The notes: generated from the sequence alone by a model not told the origin. Counted from the first letter of the stretch, positions 11,996 to 22,790 are shown. The stretch: 64,000 nt of DNA from Diphasiastrum complanatum (GCA_029204225.1 CM055102.1:36882585-36946584); one strand, 5' to 3'. Translations and numbers: made by a program.

Positions 11996-12227
11996 ATCTG
12001 GTTACGACATACAAATTTGTTATACAAGTTTTTTTAGTGTCCATGATTGTGCTACCAATTCTACGAAAGTATTAATAAGCAGATTCACGAAATGTAAATT
12101 TATTTTGCATAGTATGTGGTTAGTACATGTATTGATATCGTATATATAATAGCACATTTGATAATATATTTGGTCTTCTTTTCCATTACATGAGCACTTT
12201 GTGAATGTTCCATAATATAGTGTGCCA

Positions 12228-12766
12228 ATTAGAAAAACGAATTTTTTGTATAAGGTAGAAAATCCTTATGCATAAAATATTGCGTACGTATATTGGTGGA
12301 AAATCCAACAAATGTACGTAATTTATTTATTTTCGGTCTTGGTTTTGTATATTTGAAGGTAACAATATTATACAATCGTAAATAATAAAAAGTTATAACC
12401 TAGATAACAAAATGTTAATAAGAAATGTATAGAATAACATACTTGATAAGTCACTGCATGGTTGTTCATATTTTGTTCCATGGTTTTGAATCTGTTTTGG
12501 TGATAGATAACTAAAAATCAGATTTCCATCTAAATAAGCAAGTATCAAACAAAAAAAAAAAAGTTTTGTATATAAGATGAAGATTCTTGGTACATGTAAT
12601 AAAATATGCAGTGGTTAGTTGTTGATGTAAAAGATAATACATGGTTTGTTTAAATGTCTAACTTCATTGTCTCAATATGATAGAAATTAAATAGATGTTT
12701 CCATATATACATAAAAGATAAAATTGGATTGGTTAATAATAAGTATCTTTTTTATGTGATGGTTTC
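12228..12766. repeat. Right arm of the widely spaced inverted repeat
   Basis: This is the reverse-complement partner of 6138-6690. Together the arms enclose the palindrome and the inverted copia protease fragment, a span of about 6.6 kb. Confidence 0.6.
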
Positions 12767-14985
12767 GATTTTGTTGTAATGGGCCAACACCAGGCCGTTG
12801 CATGATGGCAGAAAATTATCTCGATATATATCTCCCTAATCACTCAACCATATAAGTGACTCTAACTTGGACATGGAGTACTACACTCATTTTGCTTGCT
12901 TTGAGTATAATAGCTCCTGCAAACAGCTAAAAAATCTCAACGTTTCAATCTTTTCAATAAAAGGATAGAAACATAAAAACTTTTAGGAGGACCACAGTAT
13001 TGCATTGCTAGTCATGTTACAACTGCTCACCTTAGATCTTTTATTATAAGAACAAGCGTACGCAGAATAGGTAACAATAGTAGTGTCAACAGTAGAAATT
13101 GTAGTTGGGGCACAATAATGTAGTATGTACTGCCCTCAATCATTAGTTTGAGTTAATTGAGCAGAAATACTCGGGTTTGTTCTTTATGCTAATCTCAGGA
13201 AAGTGAACGATAGATTCTGTGATAGTAACTTCTTACCCGTATTTTCACAATCTGTTACTTTTTCTATGTTATGGGAATTGTTGTAAGATTAACAACGTGA
13301 TAGCCATGATTTCCTAATCTATTTGTCTAAACAGACACTGAACATAAAAAAGCTAAAGCAAACATTGCCTTTCTAAGAGCATATGTAAGAACAATCAATT
13401 AACTTATTTGTGAACGAGTTCCTATCAGCCGTGAACAAAGGAGAGATTACTAAGCAAGGTTGGCCGAAATTTGATTTTGGAGCATGGCGGTAGGAATTTT
13501 ACCCAAAAATTGGAACGTGGTAGAGTTGCGAACCATGTGCTTGTTTTTCTTGAATCACAGATTCGCTTCTTTTTTTTCAAAACTGTCTTGCATAAATCAC
13601 AGGTATGTTGCATTTGATAACATGAAAACTGTCTTCTATAAATCACAGCTATGGTTCACCAGATCAAGTTGGTGGCAAAGAATCTGCGACGCCGGAAGAG
13701 GATCTACGACAAATCCAAAGACATGAAGAGAAAGGTTTTTAAAAACTCAAAACATTACCACGTGTCAAACTCACAAAAATTATGGAGACCCAAAAAATAT
13801 ATATGAATATTTTAAAAAACAAATAAATAAAAAAGACCTCAAGCAAGTGAAAAGCAATCCTGAAAACAATAAGCCTCTGCCTACGGCAGGGCCAAAAAGT
13901 AGGATCCAGAGCCGGACCCTATTTTTAAGGAAATTAAAAAAAGAAAAGAAAAGATAAGGGTCCTTTTCTTAAGGAGAAAAAGAAAGATAAGGGTCCAAAG
14001 CCGGACCCTGCTAGCCATCGGCTCCGGACCATTGCTAGCCATTGATGGATGAACGCCGAGTCTATGATGGATGAAGGCCTGCCATCATTTTAGGCCCCCT
14101 TTTTGTTATCTCTGAAGCGGACCTGTGAACAAAAGTCTGAAGCGTATTGAACCTGAATCGCGACCTGTGAACCTGAATCTGAAGCGGGTTGAACCTGAAT
14201 CCGCCATAAACCAGATCGCTTTGAACCTGAAACGCGGATTGGAACCTGGATCCTATTTCAACTTGAAGCTTGGAAGTTTCTGATTTCAGGGCGATTAGAT
14301 CCAGTTTGTGACACATACATTTTTGTCTTTCGAGTTATGTTTCTGTTTTGAGTTATGTTTTTTGTCTTTTGCCAATGTGGGCCTGACATAGCAAAATTAA
14401 TGTCCCAAACCTTCATCCTCAGAGAATAGCATCCGAACAACATCGTGCTCATGCCTTGGCCGCCGACCCGAGAGACGTTGTTCCCCATCACATCTCTCCC
14501 ATCACGCTTCTGCAAGTAGCTCTGCATCAAAAAGACTCACGAATTGCTGCTCGCTACTCTGTTAATCATAGAATTAGCTGCCAAAACATCAAGGTAGTGC
14601 TAATACTTGCATTCACAGTGGGAAAATGTTCGCTTCATATGAGCAGGATATTGCGATTCAAGGTTTTGACAGATGTAAACCACTACCTAGGCACATCTTT
14701 CCAGCTTCAGCTTGCCTTTGGCAGCATTTAACAAGTTATGTTTACATTCTGACCACATAATCTTCTTGCTCTTACCGTTGAGGTGCTTAATTTTAGAGGC
14801 TTTTTAGTGTTAGATAGTTGCCGGATAAATCGGTGTGAGAATGCACTATAATGTGATCTGTTGCATTCACAAAAGCATAACTGGCTATTTAGCAGAAAAC
14901 AAAGTCATGATTTTTCCTCCTAAAATGTTATTGCTGATTTTAAGACGATTTGAATCTCGTTCCTGATTAGAACCCGCTTTCATAT
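12767..14985. other. Intergenic, no supported gene
   Basis: Short open frames around 13425-13726 and 14258-14530 do not resemble known proteins. Two features stand out. A purine-rich duplicated stretch, 'agataagggtcc' with AAGAAA runs, lies at 13930-14000. A loose repeat of 'GAAGCG(N)nTTGAACCTGAAT' lies at 14112-14250. Confidence 0.4.
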
Positions 14986-15470
14986 TCAGGGTTGCTGGCC
15001 CTCAATTGCAGGTGCAACGCTTACACCGTACTGGGCAAAGGTTCTGATCAACTCTTGCCGAAATCTATATACATCATCAGGAGTATACGGCTCAAGAGTG
15101 AACTGTCATCACAAAACACGAGAATCAACAAATTACAAACAAATAATATTAATAAAATATGAATCAGAATGAAATGAATTACAAATGAATAAAATATTAC
15201 CTTTTCAATATCTAGTTTGTGAATTATACCATTCAAAAAATAGCTTTGTATTGTACAAGACGAACCATGCACAAAAGCGTCATTTTGCTGTACACCCTGC
15301 ATATATAAAACAAAAGTTAGTAATATTATGATAGAAATTTTAGTTATGCTATGACGATACATTTGAATAAAAAAAGGAATACATGCATATCAGAGATAAA
15401 TTGATTATACCTTGAGAGATTTAATGTTATATCTCCAATTGAAGTTGCCATTGTCGGTATTTCCCGAACG
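14986..15470 (-). pseudogene. Spliced 3' gene fragment, three exons, unknown protein
   Basis: Three consecutive minus-strand pieces join in phase through canonical GT-AG introns. The first is about 15411-15468 (…NTDNGNFNWRYNIKSLK). The second is 15201-15296, 32 codons starting GVQQNDAFVHGSSCTIQSYF. The third is 14986-15102, 38 codons starting FTLEPYTPDDVYRFRQELI and closing with TGA at 14986. Introns are 15103-15200 and 15297-15410. The codons are uninterrupted across all three exons, which is strong evidence for a genuine protein-coding origin. I do not recognise the family. No upstream exons are evident beyond 15480, where the frame meets a stop, so this is either the tail of a gene captured by a mobile element or a decayed local gene. 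Confidence 0.6.
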
Positions 15471-15474
15471 GCAT

Positions 15475-16074
15475 CATGAAGTAGAGAATCAAATTCTCTA
15501 TGTGTATTTGCAGCTGAGTTTAATTTTACACAGAAAATTTGATACTCCCTCCTTATTTATCTTTACAAAATAAACGTTTAGGCTCCAATGACGATTGCAA
15601 CAACCAAGATACAAATATCGATAAATTCATATTTAAAAAAAAATTCCGTTCTTATTAAAGCAGTGAGCCATGCAACAATCCAGATTAAAGCAACAAAAAC
15701 AAAAGAGCAATTCCTACTTATTTTCATATGGAATCAAATAGAATTTCGCCATAGGAATGCACTCGATAAAATAGACAGTCTTCTCAAAATTGGCTTCTTT
15801 CGCCTTTACCCGCTCCCATGAAAAATGGACTAACTACAAAAACTGTACCATGGGAATCGAAACTGATACTATTCTGCAAAAAAGAAACTCCGGCCTCTAC
15901 TACTGCATCTAAAATTTTTGAGGTCTTATCTTTTAGCTCGGCACAAAATTTGGGACCTAATCTAAAGCTTCTACGTGTATCTGGAAGAAAAAAATCAAAA
16001 AAGTTGCTGAGAAGATCAATTTTGTTAGCTAGGTAGGCCTCGTATTGATTATAATGGTCAGAATAAAAAAAAAC
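15475..16074. other. No confident gene
   Basis: A plus-strand open stretch at 15588-15821 (…FLLIFIWNQIEFRHRNALDKI…) looks protein-like in composition but is short, stops at 15821, and matches nothing I can name. Confidence 0.3.
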
Positions 16075-16840
16075 CTAGGCTGGATCGTATGGAATTCTCA
16101 CAAAAAGATTATGTACAAGAGTAGAAATAGAAGTGGAAACAATATTTACAGATTTGTTTGTTATTTTGTCTAGATCCTCTTGGGTAATCAACACTTTTGG
16201 TGATGAAACCTGCTGAGGAGCTGGACGAATAGCAGGAGGAGGAAGGGGCGAAGATTCTCGATCTGTGTCAGATTCTCCAGCATCTGACTCAGAGCTCAGG
16301 AAGACACGGGGCCTCTTGGCCAGGATAACTCTAGGAGGAAGGGAAGCAGCTGGCCTTCGAGATCCAGCCTTCTTGGAAACAAGCTGCTTTCTCTTCCTCC
16401 TAGAGGTAGTAGGCAAATCGGTTCTATCCAGAGGCAAGTCTCTGGAGGTGCTGGCATTATCAACATGCAGACTAGAATATCTGTCCCGAAGCCTTTTGAG
16501 AATGACGAAATCCTTTGGCATGATGGTGACACGCTTATCATGCACTGCCAAAAGACACGAATCCTCAAAAAACTGGGACAAAAAATCTTCTGCAGCACCC
16601 TACAAGCCCTGCATGGCTGTCACGACAAAATGAACATCCAGCCCAAGTGACAGAGTGACATTCCATATAGATCGGTCGAAAGGAGCTCTAGAGCTCAACA
16701 GTTGATCTCTGGAGTTTTCTGATCTCCCTCAGCCAGACCTGCTTCCTGCCACGCCTACGATTAGTACTAGGGGGAACACATGAATGGGATGGCTGTACAA
16801 TGGTTATGGCACGGGTAGTGGATTTGGTCCTGGCCATCAT
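16075..16840 (-). pseudogene. Histone H3-like (CENH3-like) sequence with ~130-residue C-terminal tail, copy 1
   Basis: Translation from ATG at 16837 (or the adjacent ATG at 16840) begins MARTKSTTRAIT, the H3 N-terminus. It continues through a diverged basic tail to LREIRKLQRSTVEL, matching the H3 alphaN helix (LREIRKYQKSTELL). A ~8 nt deletion relative to the copy at 61269 creates TAG at 16688-16690. In the next frame the core continues (RAPFDRSI…, then AMQGL, in-frame TAG at 16600-16602, then GAAEDFLSQFFED). It ends with the H3 C-terminus AVHDKRVTIMPKDFVILKR. The 'AAEDFL' and 'PRAPF' type blocks and the divergent tail are more CENH3-like than canonical H3. After the histone fold the frame continues for about 130 residues, rich in Ser/Pro and basic runs (TSRRKRKQLVSKK), to a stop at 16075. 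Canonical H3 ends within a few residues of the fold. Two lesions make it a pseudogene as read. Confidence 0.8.
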
Positions 16841-16914
16841 ACTCAGAGGAAGAAAATAAACAAAAAAAAGTTTGAACAAAAGAAAAGTGGATGAAAACAA
16901 ATTTTTTTGTGATG

Positions 16915-17690
16915 AAAGGGCGCTAGAGATCGATACCAGAACTGAATGTCGGTTTCGAGCGCAAGATCTAAAGAGATTATTTTATGAAACGAGATGCACG
17001 CTCAAAAGCGATATTGGAATACCACCAGGATCGGACTTGAGCGCACTGTGACAGGGCAGAAGCTAGAACGGTGAAAGAGCGCGCTTGAGAGCGATATTGG
17101 GAGCTAAAAGCGAAAATTTTGTGAAAAAAATGAAATTTCCGAGGACTATATATACAAAATTTTTGCATGTGTGAAAAGACGGTGAGGACACGTGTCAATA
17201 GATTATTAGCCCACGTGGACTGTTCGTACTGACAATGTGACCCTATTATTAGGCCACGTGGGCTGAGACACGTGCACGAATGCGCTCTAGACACGTGCGC
17301 GAATGCGCTCTTTGCACATGTCATTCTCACACGTGACAGATGTCTGATCAATCATTCTAGGTATGGCGCATTTATTTTGACCAATCACAAGTCGACACGT
17401 GTTCCCTCGTCGCTCATCCACACATGCAATTTTTTTTTTCTATAAATAGGTCTTCTTCGACTCGGATTTTCATGCAATTTTATGACTGCTTTGCCGGATA
17501 TCGATTTCAAGCGCGCCGCTTGCTCTCATTACCCATTCGTTGACTATTTTGCGCATGTATCAGATACTGCATCGTCCGATATCGCATTCAAGCGCGCTTC
17601 GCATCTCTTTTCTTTTTTGCTCTTTGTTCTTGCGCTCGAATCCGATACTCCAACTTGAAATATCTCTCTCGAGCGCATGTTGCCTTGCCG
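16915..17690. promoter_or_regulatory. Divergent promoter region with G-box cluster and iterated GATATCG…TTCAAGCGCGC motif
   Basis: Two TATA-like boxes face outward: TATATATA at 17147-17154 for the minus-strand H3-like sequence and TATAAATA at 17441-17448 for the plus-strand gene. Between them lie seven CACGTG G-boxes (17189, 17212, 17255, 17269, 17292, 17330, 17396), two of them in a 23 bp tandem repeat with AATGCGCTC. Outside both TATA boxes, in the presumed leaders, are degenerate copies of CCGATATCGNNTTCAAGCGCGC. On the left they are at about 16920-16938, 16946-16960, 16996-17017, 17029-17046 and 17077-17100. On the right they are at 17494-17517, 17576-17597, 17632-17648 and 17657-17679. 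They occur in both orientations. The symmetry suggests coordinated control of the two divergent transcripts. Confidence 0.6.
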
Positions 17691-17770
17691 TGCTTACCTG
17701 ATCTGGGTTTTGCGCCTGAGAGCGTTATTTAAAACATTAGTTCCGTTGTTTTTGTTTACTATGTCTAACT

Positions 17771-19272
17771 TTGAATCTAGTTTGCTTTTTTTTTTTTCAT
17801 GAATTTGGTATTACTTATAGGTTGGAGTACTTCAAATCTCTTTTTTCTCCTTTTCTTTTTATTCTACCTTCTATAATTGAGAGCCTTGGTGTGGAGGCAT
17901 TTTCTGAGATATATCTCAGATATAAGTCCCTGCTCAGTACTCCCTTATTCAGATCTCAGAATAAGAACATGATTCATTATCAGGACTTGGTGGCACTAGA
18001 CAAGCATAACTATGAAGCTAACCTTGACAAAATGTTTACCAAGTTACATAATGATTTCAAGTCTGTAGATGAGTGCTCAATTCATAATAAGAAATGTAGA
18101 TTTGTTGATTTTCAATCTGCTTTTGTTTTTTTTTCTTTTGTTAGATATTTTTGACGATTTGGAGGCTGTTCCTTCCACTTTCGAAGCAGCTTCTTCTCGT
18201 GGTACAAAGCTTTTTATTATTGATATGAGTATTAGTTTAGATGATTGTTCTGATTTTGATCTTGCTCGAAATAAGACTACGTTTATAGGCCCTAGAACCC
18301 CCACTATTCTTTCTCCTTCTGATAAATCTTTGATCACTTTGCTAACTTATAATATAGATAATAATTTCTTTCTGACAATATCGGATATATCAGACTTTTT
18401 TGACTTCAGTGAAGCTGAGACTCTTTGCATTTTGAGCAAAGAGCTAGATGAATTTTCGGATGTAATTGATTTTGATGCTGATGGTCTTCTCCTTGGTGTT
18501 GACGATGTACATAATGATAAGTTTTATTCAGGGAAAGATTGCTTGAAAATGGCTGTGGAGGAAATGCACAACAAAGAAGATGATCTACCTTCTGAGGAGA
18601 AATTTCTTAGAATCCAAAGTCAGCTTGGTTTTCCACAGCCAACTGTCTATTCACCAACAATATTGACATCGAAAGGTGGACATAATATTGATGGAGAGAC
18701 AGTAATCAGTGAAGACAAAGCCAAATGCATGCGTTTTTGTATCTTATCAAGTACTAGTAGATTGGTTATGTCAGTTTATATACTGGAGCTTACTCTGTTT
18801 TTTATCATTTCAGAAAACAATTTTTCTTGATGATTTCGCAATTCGTCGCGGAGGGCAGAGATCTTCTGCTAGAGAATTTTCAAGAGATCGTGCACTGGGG
18901 CACTATCTGAAGTCTTTCAAGAATAATGAGATAAGTGTTGCCCATTCAAAGTTTCATCAACATGGTGAAACTATGATTATGGCAATCAAGGCACTGTCTC
19001 ATTTTCTTGGAAAACATAATTTCAATAAGGTGCATAGAATAATTTTTGTAGAAAAAACTATTGCGGTTAAAATTTTAGGATATAGACCAGTGAATTCCAT
19101 GCTCAAATCATCTCATTTTGCAGTGTATGCTGCTTACGTTGATCTGAGTAAGCATGAAAACTATGAGCTATTGGATCCATACAAAAGAAGAAAATTAGCA
19201 ACTTTCATTGGAAAAAATATCGGAAGTAGATTAGTTATTACTGAATTGTACTTTGTAAATATTTCTATTTAA
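17771..19272 (+). CDS. Multi-exon gene of unknown function
   Basis: At least three coding blocks follow the TATA box at 17441. Block 1 (about 17771-18103) includes SLGVEAFSEIYLRYKSLL and QDLVALDKHNYEANLDKMF. Block 2 begins after a TTTGTTAG acceptor at 18150 (IFDDLEAVPSTF) and runs acidic and Ser-rich to about 18738. Block 3 begins after TTTATCATTTCAG at 18811 (KTIFLDDFAIRRGGQ) and ends with TAA at 19270-19272. Block 3 has a compact, well-conserved look (ARREFSRDRALGHYLKSF-like, YRPVNSMLKSSHF, LLDPYKRRKLATFIGK). The simplest splice of block 2 to block 3 (GTATCT donor at about 18739) does not keep phase, so either another donor is used or the gene is damaged. I recognise no family. It converges on the transposase-like gene, with its stop only ~25 bp from that gene's end. 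Confidence 0.5.
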
Positions 19273-19294
19273 TATACAAAATTTTACTGTGTGT

Positions 19295-22017
19295 CTATAG
19301 CCTATTGGCTTGTATGAATTTGCATGCTTTTTGAAATTTTTTATAATCCGTCGATTTTGTATTATGACGAATTTGGATTCTTCTGTAAAACCATTGGAAA
19401 AGTTGCAGTATATAGCTGTTTTTTGTGCTAGTCCCGCCATGTTGTGTACTTTTATGAAATGCCGCTCTTGCTTGCCAATGAGATTTTTCCATTCCTTGCG
19501 ATGACCATATGCTAAGACTTCCACTATTTCTTGCAAAGAATGTCAAATGATGTCGTAATATGTGCTGCATGTCATAAAAACATAATCTAAATCAGTACCA
19601 AAAGTATCTAATTTAATTGCACATATTTGTCTATCGTAGTGTAAAATCAAAATCTTACCATATAATGTGTTATATGATCAACACCCCATGCCATTTGAAC
19701 TACAACCACAACAGTATCATTTGTAAATCAGCATTTGAAAATTTATCTTTTCTCAAGTATTTCACCATGTTGTCTAACTTTTTCCAAACTTCTACTTTGT
19801 GTATACGAGTAGAACCTTCTTCTTTGAAATCTTGAGTTGTTGCAATAATTTCTTTCCAAACCGTGTATTGAACCTTAGATTGTTTGCCAGAATAATTTGA
19901 TAAAAATCTTTGAGCTTTAGATCCTCCAATGCTCGGCTTGCATGGAATATTTTCTGTTTTACCTGATAGCTTGTCATCTTTTTTTATTTTAACGTGGCCT
20001 TTATGTAAGCCTGCTTTGGACAACACATTCTCTAATCTAGAAATAACTGGCTCGAAATTCCATGCAAACAAGATGTGAAGATATATTATTTTTTCTATAA
20101 TATGCACCTCCACATGCAATGTACAGATATGAACATTTCGTAGAGGAATCGGTAGTACATGTTTCCAATTAGGATCTTCTCAATCTCTTGATATTCCTGT
20201 ACTCCTTGTCATGTCTTTTGTTGTTTTCATGCAATACAAACAAGGGTGTTTAGAGTTAGCGCCATGAGATACATTGAACATACATTTTAATGTCTTCAGA
20301 TCTCCTGCTAAATGCCATTCAATGTTGAAAGTGCCAATTCCAAGAATATTGAGTGGAACTCCCTCCATGTGATTTTTTATGGTAGCAAGATATGATGTTC
20401 TATTAAATATCCATGAGAGAATGTCACGGTCTTCTTTCAACACCTATAAGAGAATACAAAAACGTGATTAGCCTCATAATATTAACACAGAGAAGATTTT
20501 AGATATGAAATCCATATTCAAATGATTATCCCTATTTATTATGCGAAGAAACTACTATACCTGAAATGCTGCCAACCACCAGAATCATTTTCTGATTGAA
20601 CACTGAAATTGAGGCCTTCTGAGTCTTCTGAATTTGAAAGTGCTCCATTCATGATCGTGAGACTGACTCTTTCCATTTTTTGTCCTTTTATAATTTCAGA
20701 CTCATCTAACTTGAGAACAACTATCAACTTGTTATTGACATTCTCATTTGTAATACCGCAAAAATTTATGATGAATGTTAATAACTGATTAATATCAATA
20801 AATAAATTGTTGGAATTGTTATAAGCTAGACTTTCTCCTTTCGAGCAATACACTTCATTGATATGAGATGGATTACCAACTATTGTCTGCATACCATGGT
20901 TTAACATGTCCTTTTTTTTTTAAAAGATGAAATGGTTGTGGCATTGAAAACTTTTTAATATTTACCTGTGCAAATTCCTCCTTTATCATCTTAAACATTG
21001 TTGCATATGCTTCCCTACTGATGCTAGAAAAGTCACATGCCTCCTGAAGCACTGTAGTGTCTAATATTTTTCCAACTTCATCTATAATGCTATCAGTAAC
21101 TGAAGCCCTAATCTTTTTCATTTTGTTATAATTTAACATTGATTTCATAGATTCAAAAGTCAATATAGAGCCTAGTGAGTTTCCAATTGAAATCTCATTG
21201 GCCAAATGGTCTTCAACAACCAATGCTGATTTGCATTGCAAACATAATGTTCATGAAAATGTCAGTAGAAATTAGGACACTCATAGTATTCACAGCAGTA
21301 TATAATAAGCAAATCAACAGAAAGTTGAAATGAATAAAAAACAAAATTATTGATTATGAATAAATAAAAAAGTTCAAGCAATATTCAATACCAAATAAGC
21401 TATAACTTACTTGAATGCACGGATTCGTCTTTTTCTATGACCTCCTCTGGATGATAGATCACATATATCCTTGTTTACTAGTCTTTTCCTCTTGTTGCTT
21501 CGAACCTTTCTGTTGAGCACATCCATATCTTTAACAAGAGACAAATATGAGATACGCATGGATTGAAATGCAATTTTTTATCTCATCATTACTAGTTGTA
21601 TAATGATGCAAAGAAGATTTCAACCTTTGGATCTCCTCTTTGAACAACTCATTTTCATCCAGACAAGTTTTCATCTTTGTAGATTTTTCTTCGCACTCCT
21701 TTGATATTTTCCTTGATCCCTCTTCCAAATAATGTATTCTTTGCATTGAATGTGCATTCCCATAGAGCATCAAATTCTCACAGTAACCCAAAAGGCCATT
21801 TTTACCATGACACATAGATTATCAACTGACTCACCGAATGAAAATCTGGATGTTGCAATGAACATGGATCAATAGGATACAATGTTCCTGATGACCATAA
21901 ATCTACATGTTTTAGCTTTTCCTCCCTGTATTGGACCATATCACGCAGATGCGTAAAGAAGTTAGAAAATGATATTATAATTACTTTATAGTTAATTTTC
22001 TCTCTCCTACATGGCAT
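19295..22017 (-). pseudogene. Transposase-like multi-exon gene (GDLK…ANS..PCLYC family), probably degraded
   Basis: From ATG at 22017 the blocks in order are as follows. First is a short N-terminal exon ending at about 21835. A coiled-coil exon follows (YLEEGSRKISKECEEKS, 21815-21560), then a basic exon (NKRKRLVNK…GGHRKRRIRAFK, 21530-21410). Next are 21241-20970 (ASVTDSIIDEVGKIL) and 20900-20560 (VVLKLDESEIIKGQKMERVSL), then 20443-20195 with HLAGDLKTLKCMF and ANSKHPCLYC. The gene closes with 20119-19700 (LRKDKFSNADLQMI) and 19570-19310 (FFARNSGSLSIWSSQGMEKS, HKSTQHGG). The GDLK/ANS-CLYC block, preceded by a KLDES-type strand and followed by a 'fSqQG-E..H' region, fits a transposase-like family that I know mostly as uncharacterised proteins in invertebrate and fungal genomes. 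Several joins need frameshifts. Fragments of this gene recur at 60660-60810. Confidence 0.55.
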
Positions 22018-22064
22018 TTCTTATAGGGCCCTCTTTGGGCCCATATTTTCTCTAATGATAGGTT

Positions 22065-22130
22065 ACCCGCCAGGCTTTACAAAGAGGCTTGCCGGATCCC
22101 GCCGGGATTATTTGTAAAGTCTGGCAGGTT
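22065..22130. repeat. Short inverted repeat (hairpin)
   Basis: Arms ACCCGCCAGGCTTTACAAA (22065-22083) and TTTGTAAAGTCTGGCAGGTT (22111-22130) are complementary with few mismatches. The inner segment (GGATCCCGCCGGGAT) is itself palindromic. It lies next to a sequence shared with the palindrome (22005-22060). Confidence 0.6.
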
Positions 22131-22460
22131 GTCTTTCTCTCTTGAAATGCCTATAAATATCCATTTTTTGTTGTTTATTGTTATATATGCAAGATAAGAG
22201 CTAGCAAAAGAGATCTTAGAGCTAGATCCACTCTTGTTCGGCCATATAAATCGTTATATATTGTCTTTTGACCTTAGTTTAGTATTTAGAAAGTGTTTAT
22301 TGCTAGCACAATGTATCTTTGTTGGGATTGATTGTGTCTCAATAAAGACTTTTGGTATATGTGTGCTATAGATTCTCTTGTAAGGCATTTTCTTGGAGCA
22401 TGTCTCAATTGGATCTATTGCTTTTTGAAGTGCTTTGTAAGGGTTTATGGTTTAAGAAAA

Positions 22461-22790
22461 CATTATCTTGGAAAGTCTAAGGCTTGCCACCTTCATGACT
22501 TGGGTAGTTGCTTTTCTGGATGATATTTAGAAACGTTGTACATTGTTGGGTCATTATCTCTATGTTTGGGATGAATTGATTCAGAATTTCACATCAATAG
22601 TGTCTTATTTTAATGCTACAACCAATCTTGATAATCTTGATATAGGGTCCATAAAATATTTATCTTGGAAAGTCTATTCTCGTCATCTTCATGACCTGGG
22701 TAGTTGCTTTTCTTGATGATATTTTACATTGCTGGGTCATTATCTTTGTGTTTGGGATCAATTGGCTCTCAATTTCCATCAAAAGCTAAC
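22461..22790 (+). repeat. Tandem duplication, ~195 bp period
   Basis: The segment 'TATCTTGGAAAGTCTA…CTTCATGAC.TGGGTAGTTGCTTTTCT' at 22466-22515 recurs at 22667-22713, followed in both by the 'GGGTCATTATCT' block. No protein is evident, and it may be part of the 5' region of the hAT-like remnant that follows. Confidence 0.5.

Noticed and set aside
15588-15821. Possible organelle-derived coding sequence
   Set aside because: The translation has a plastid-like flavour, but I could not align it to any specific plastid gene, and it ends after 78 codons.
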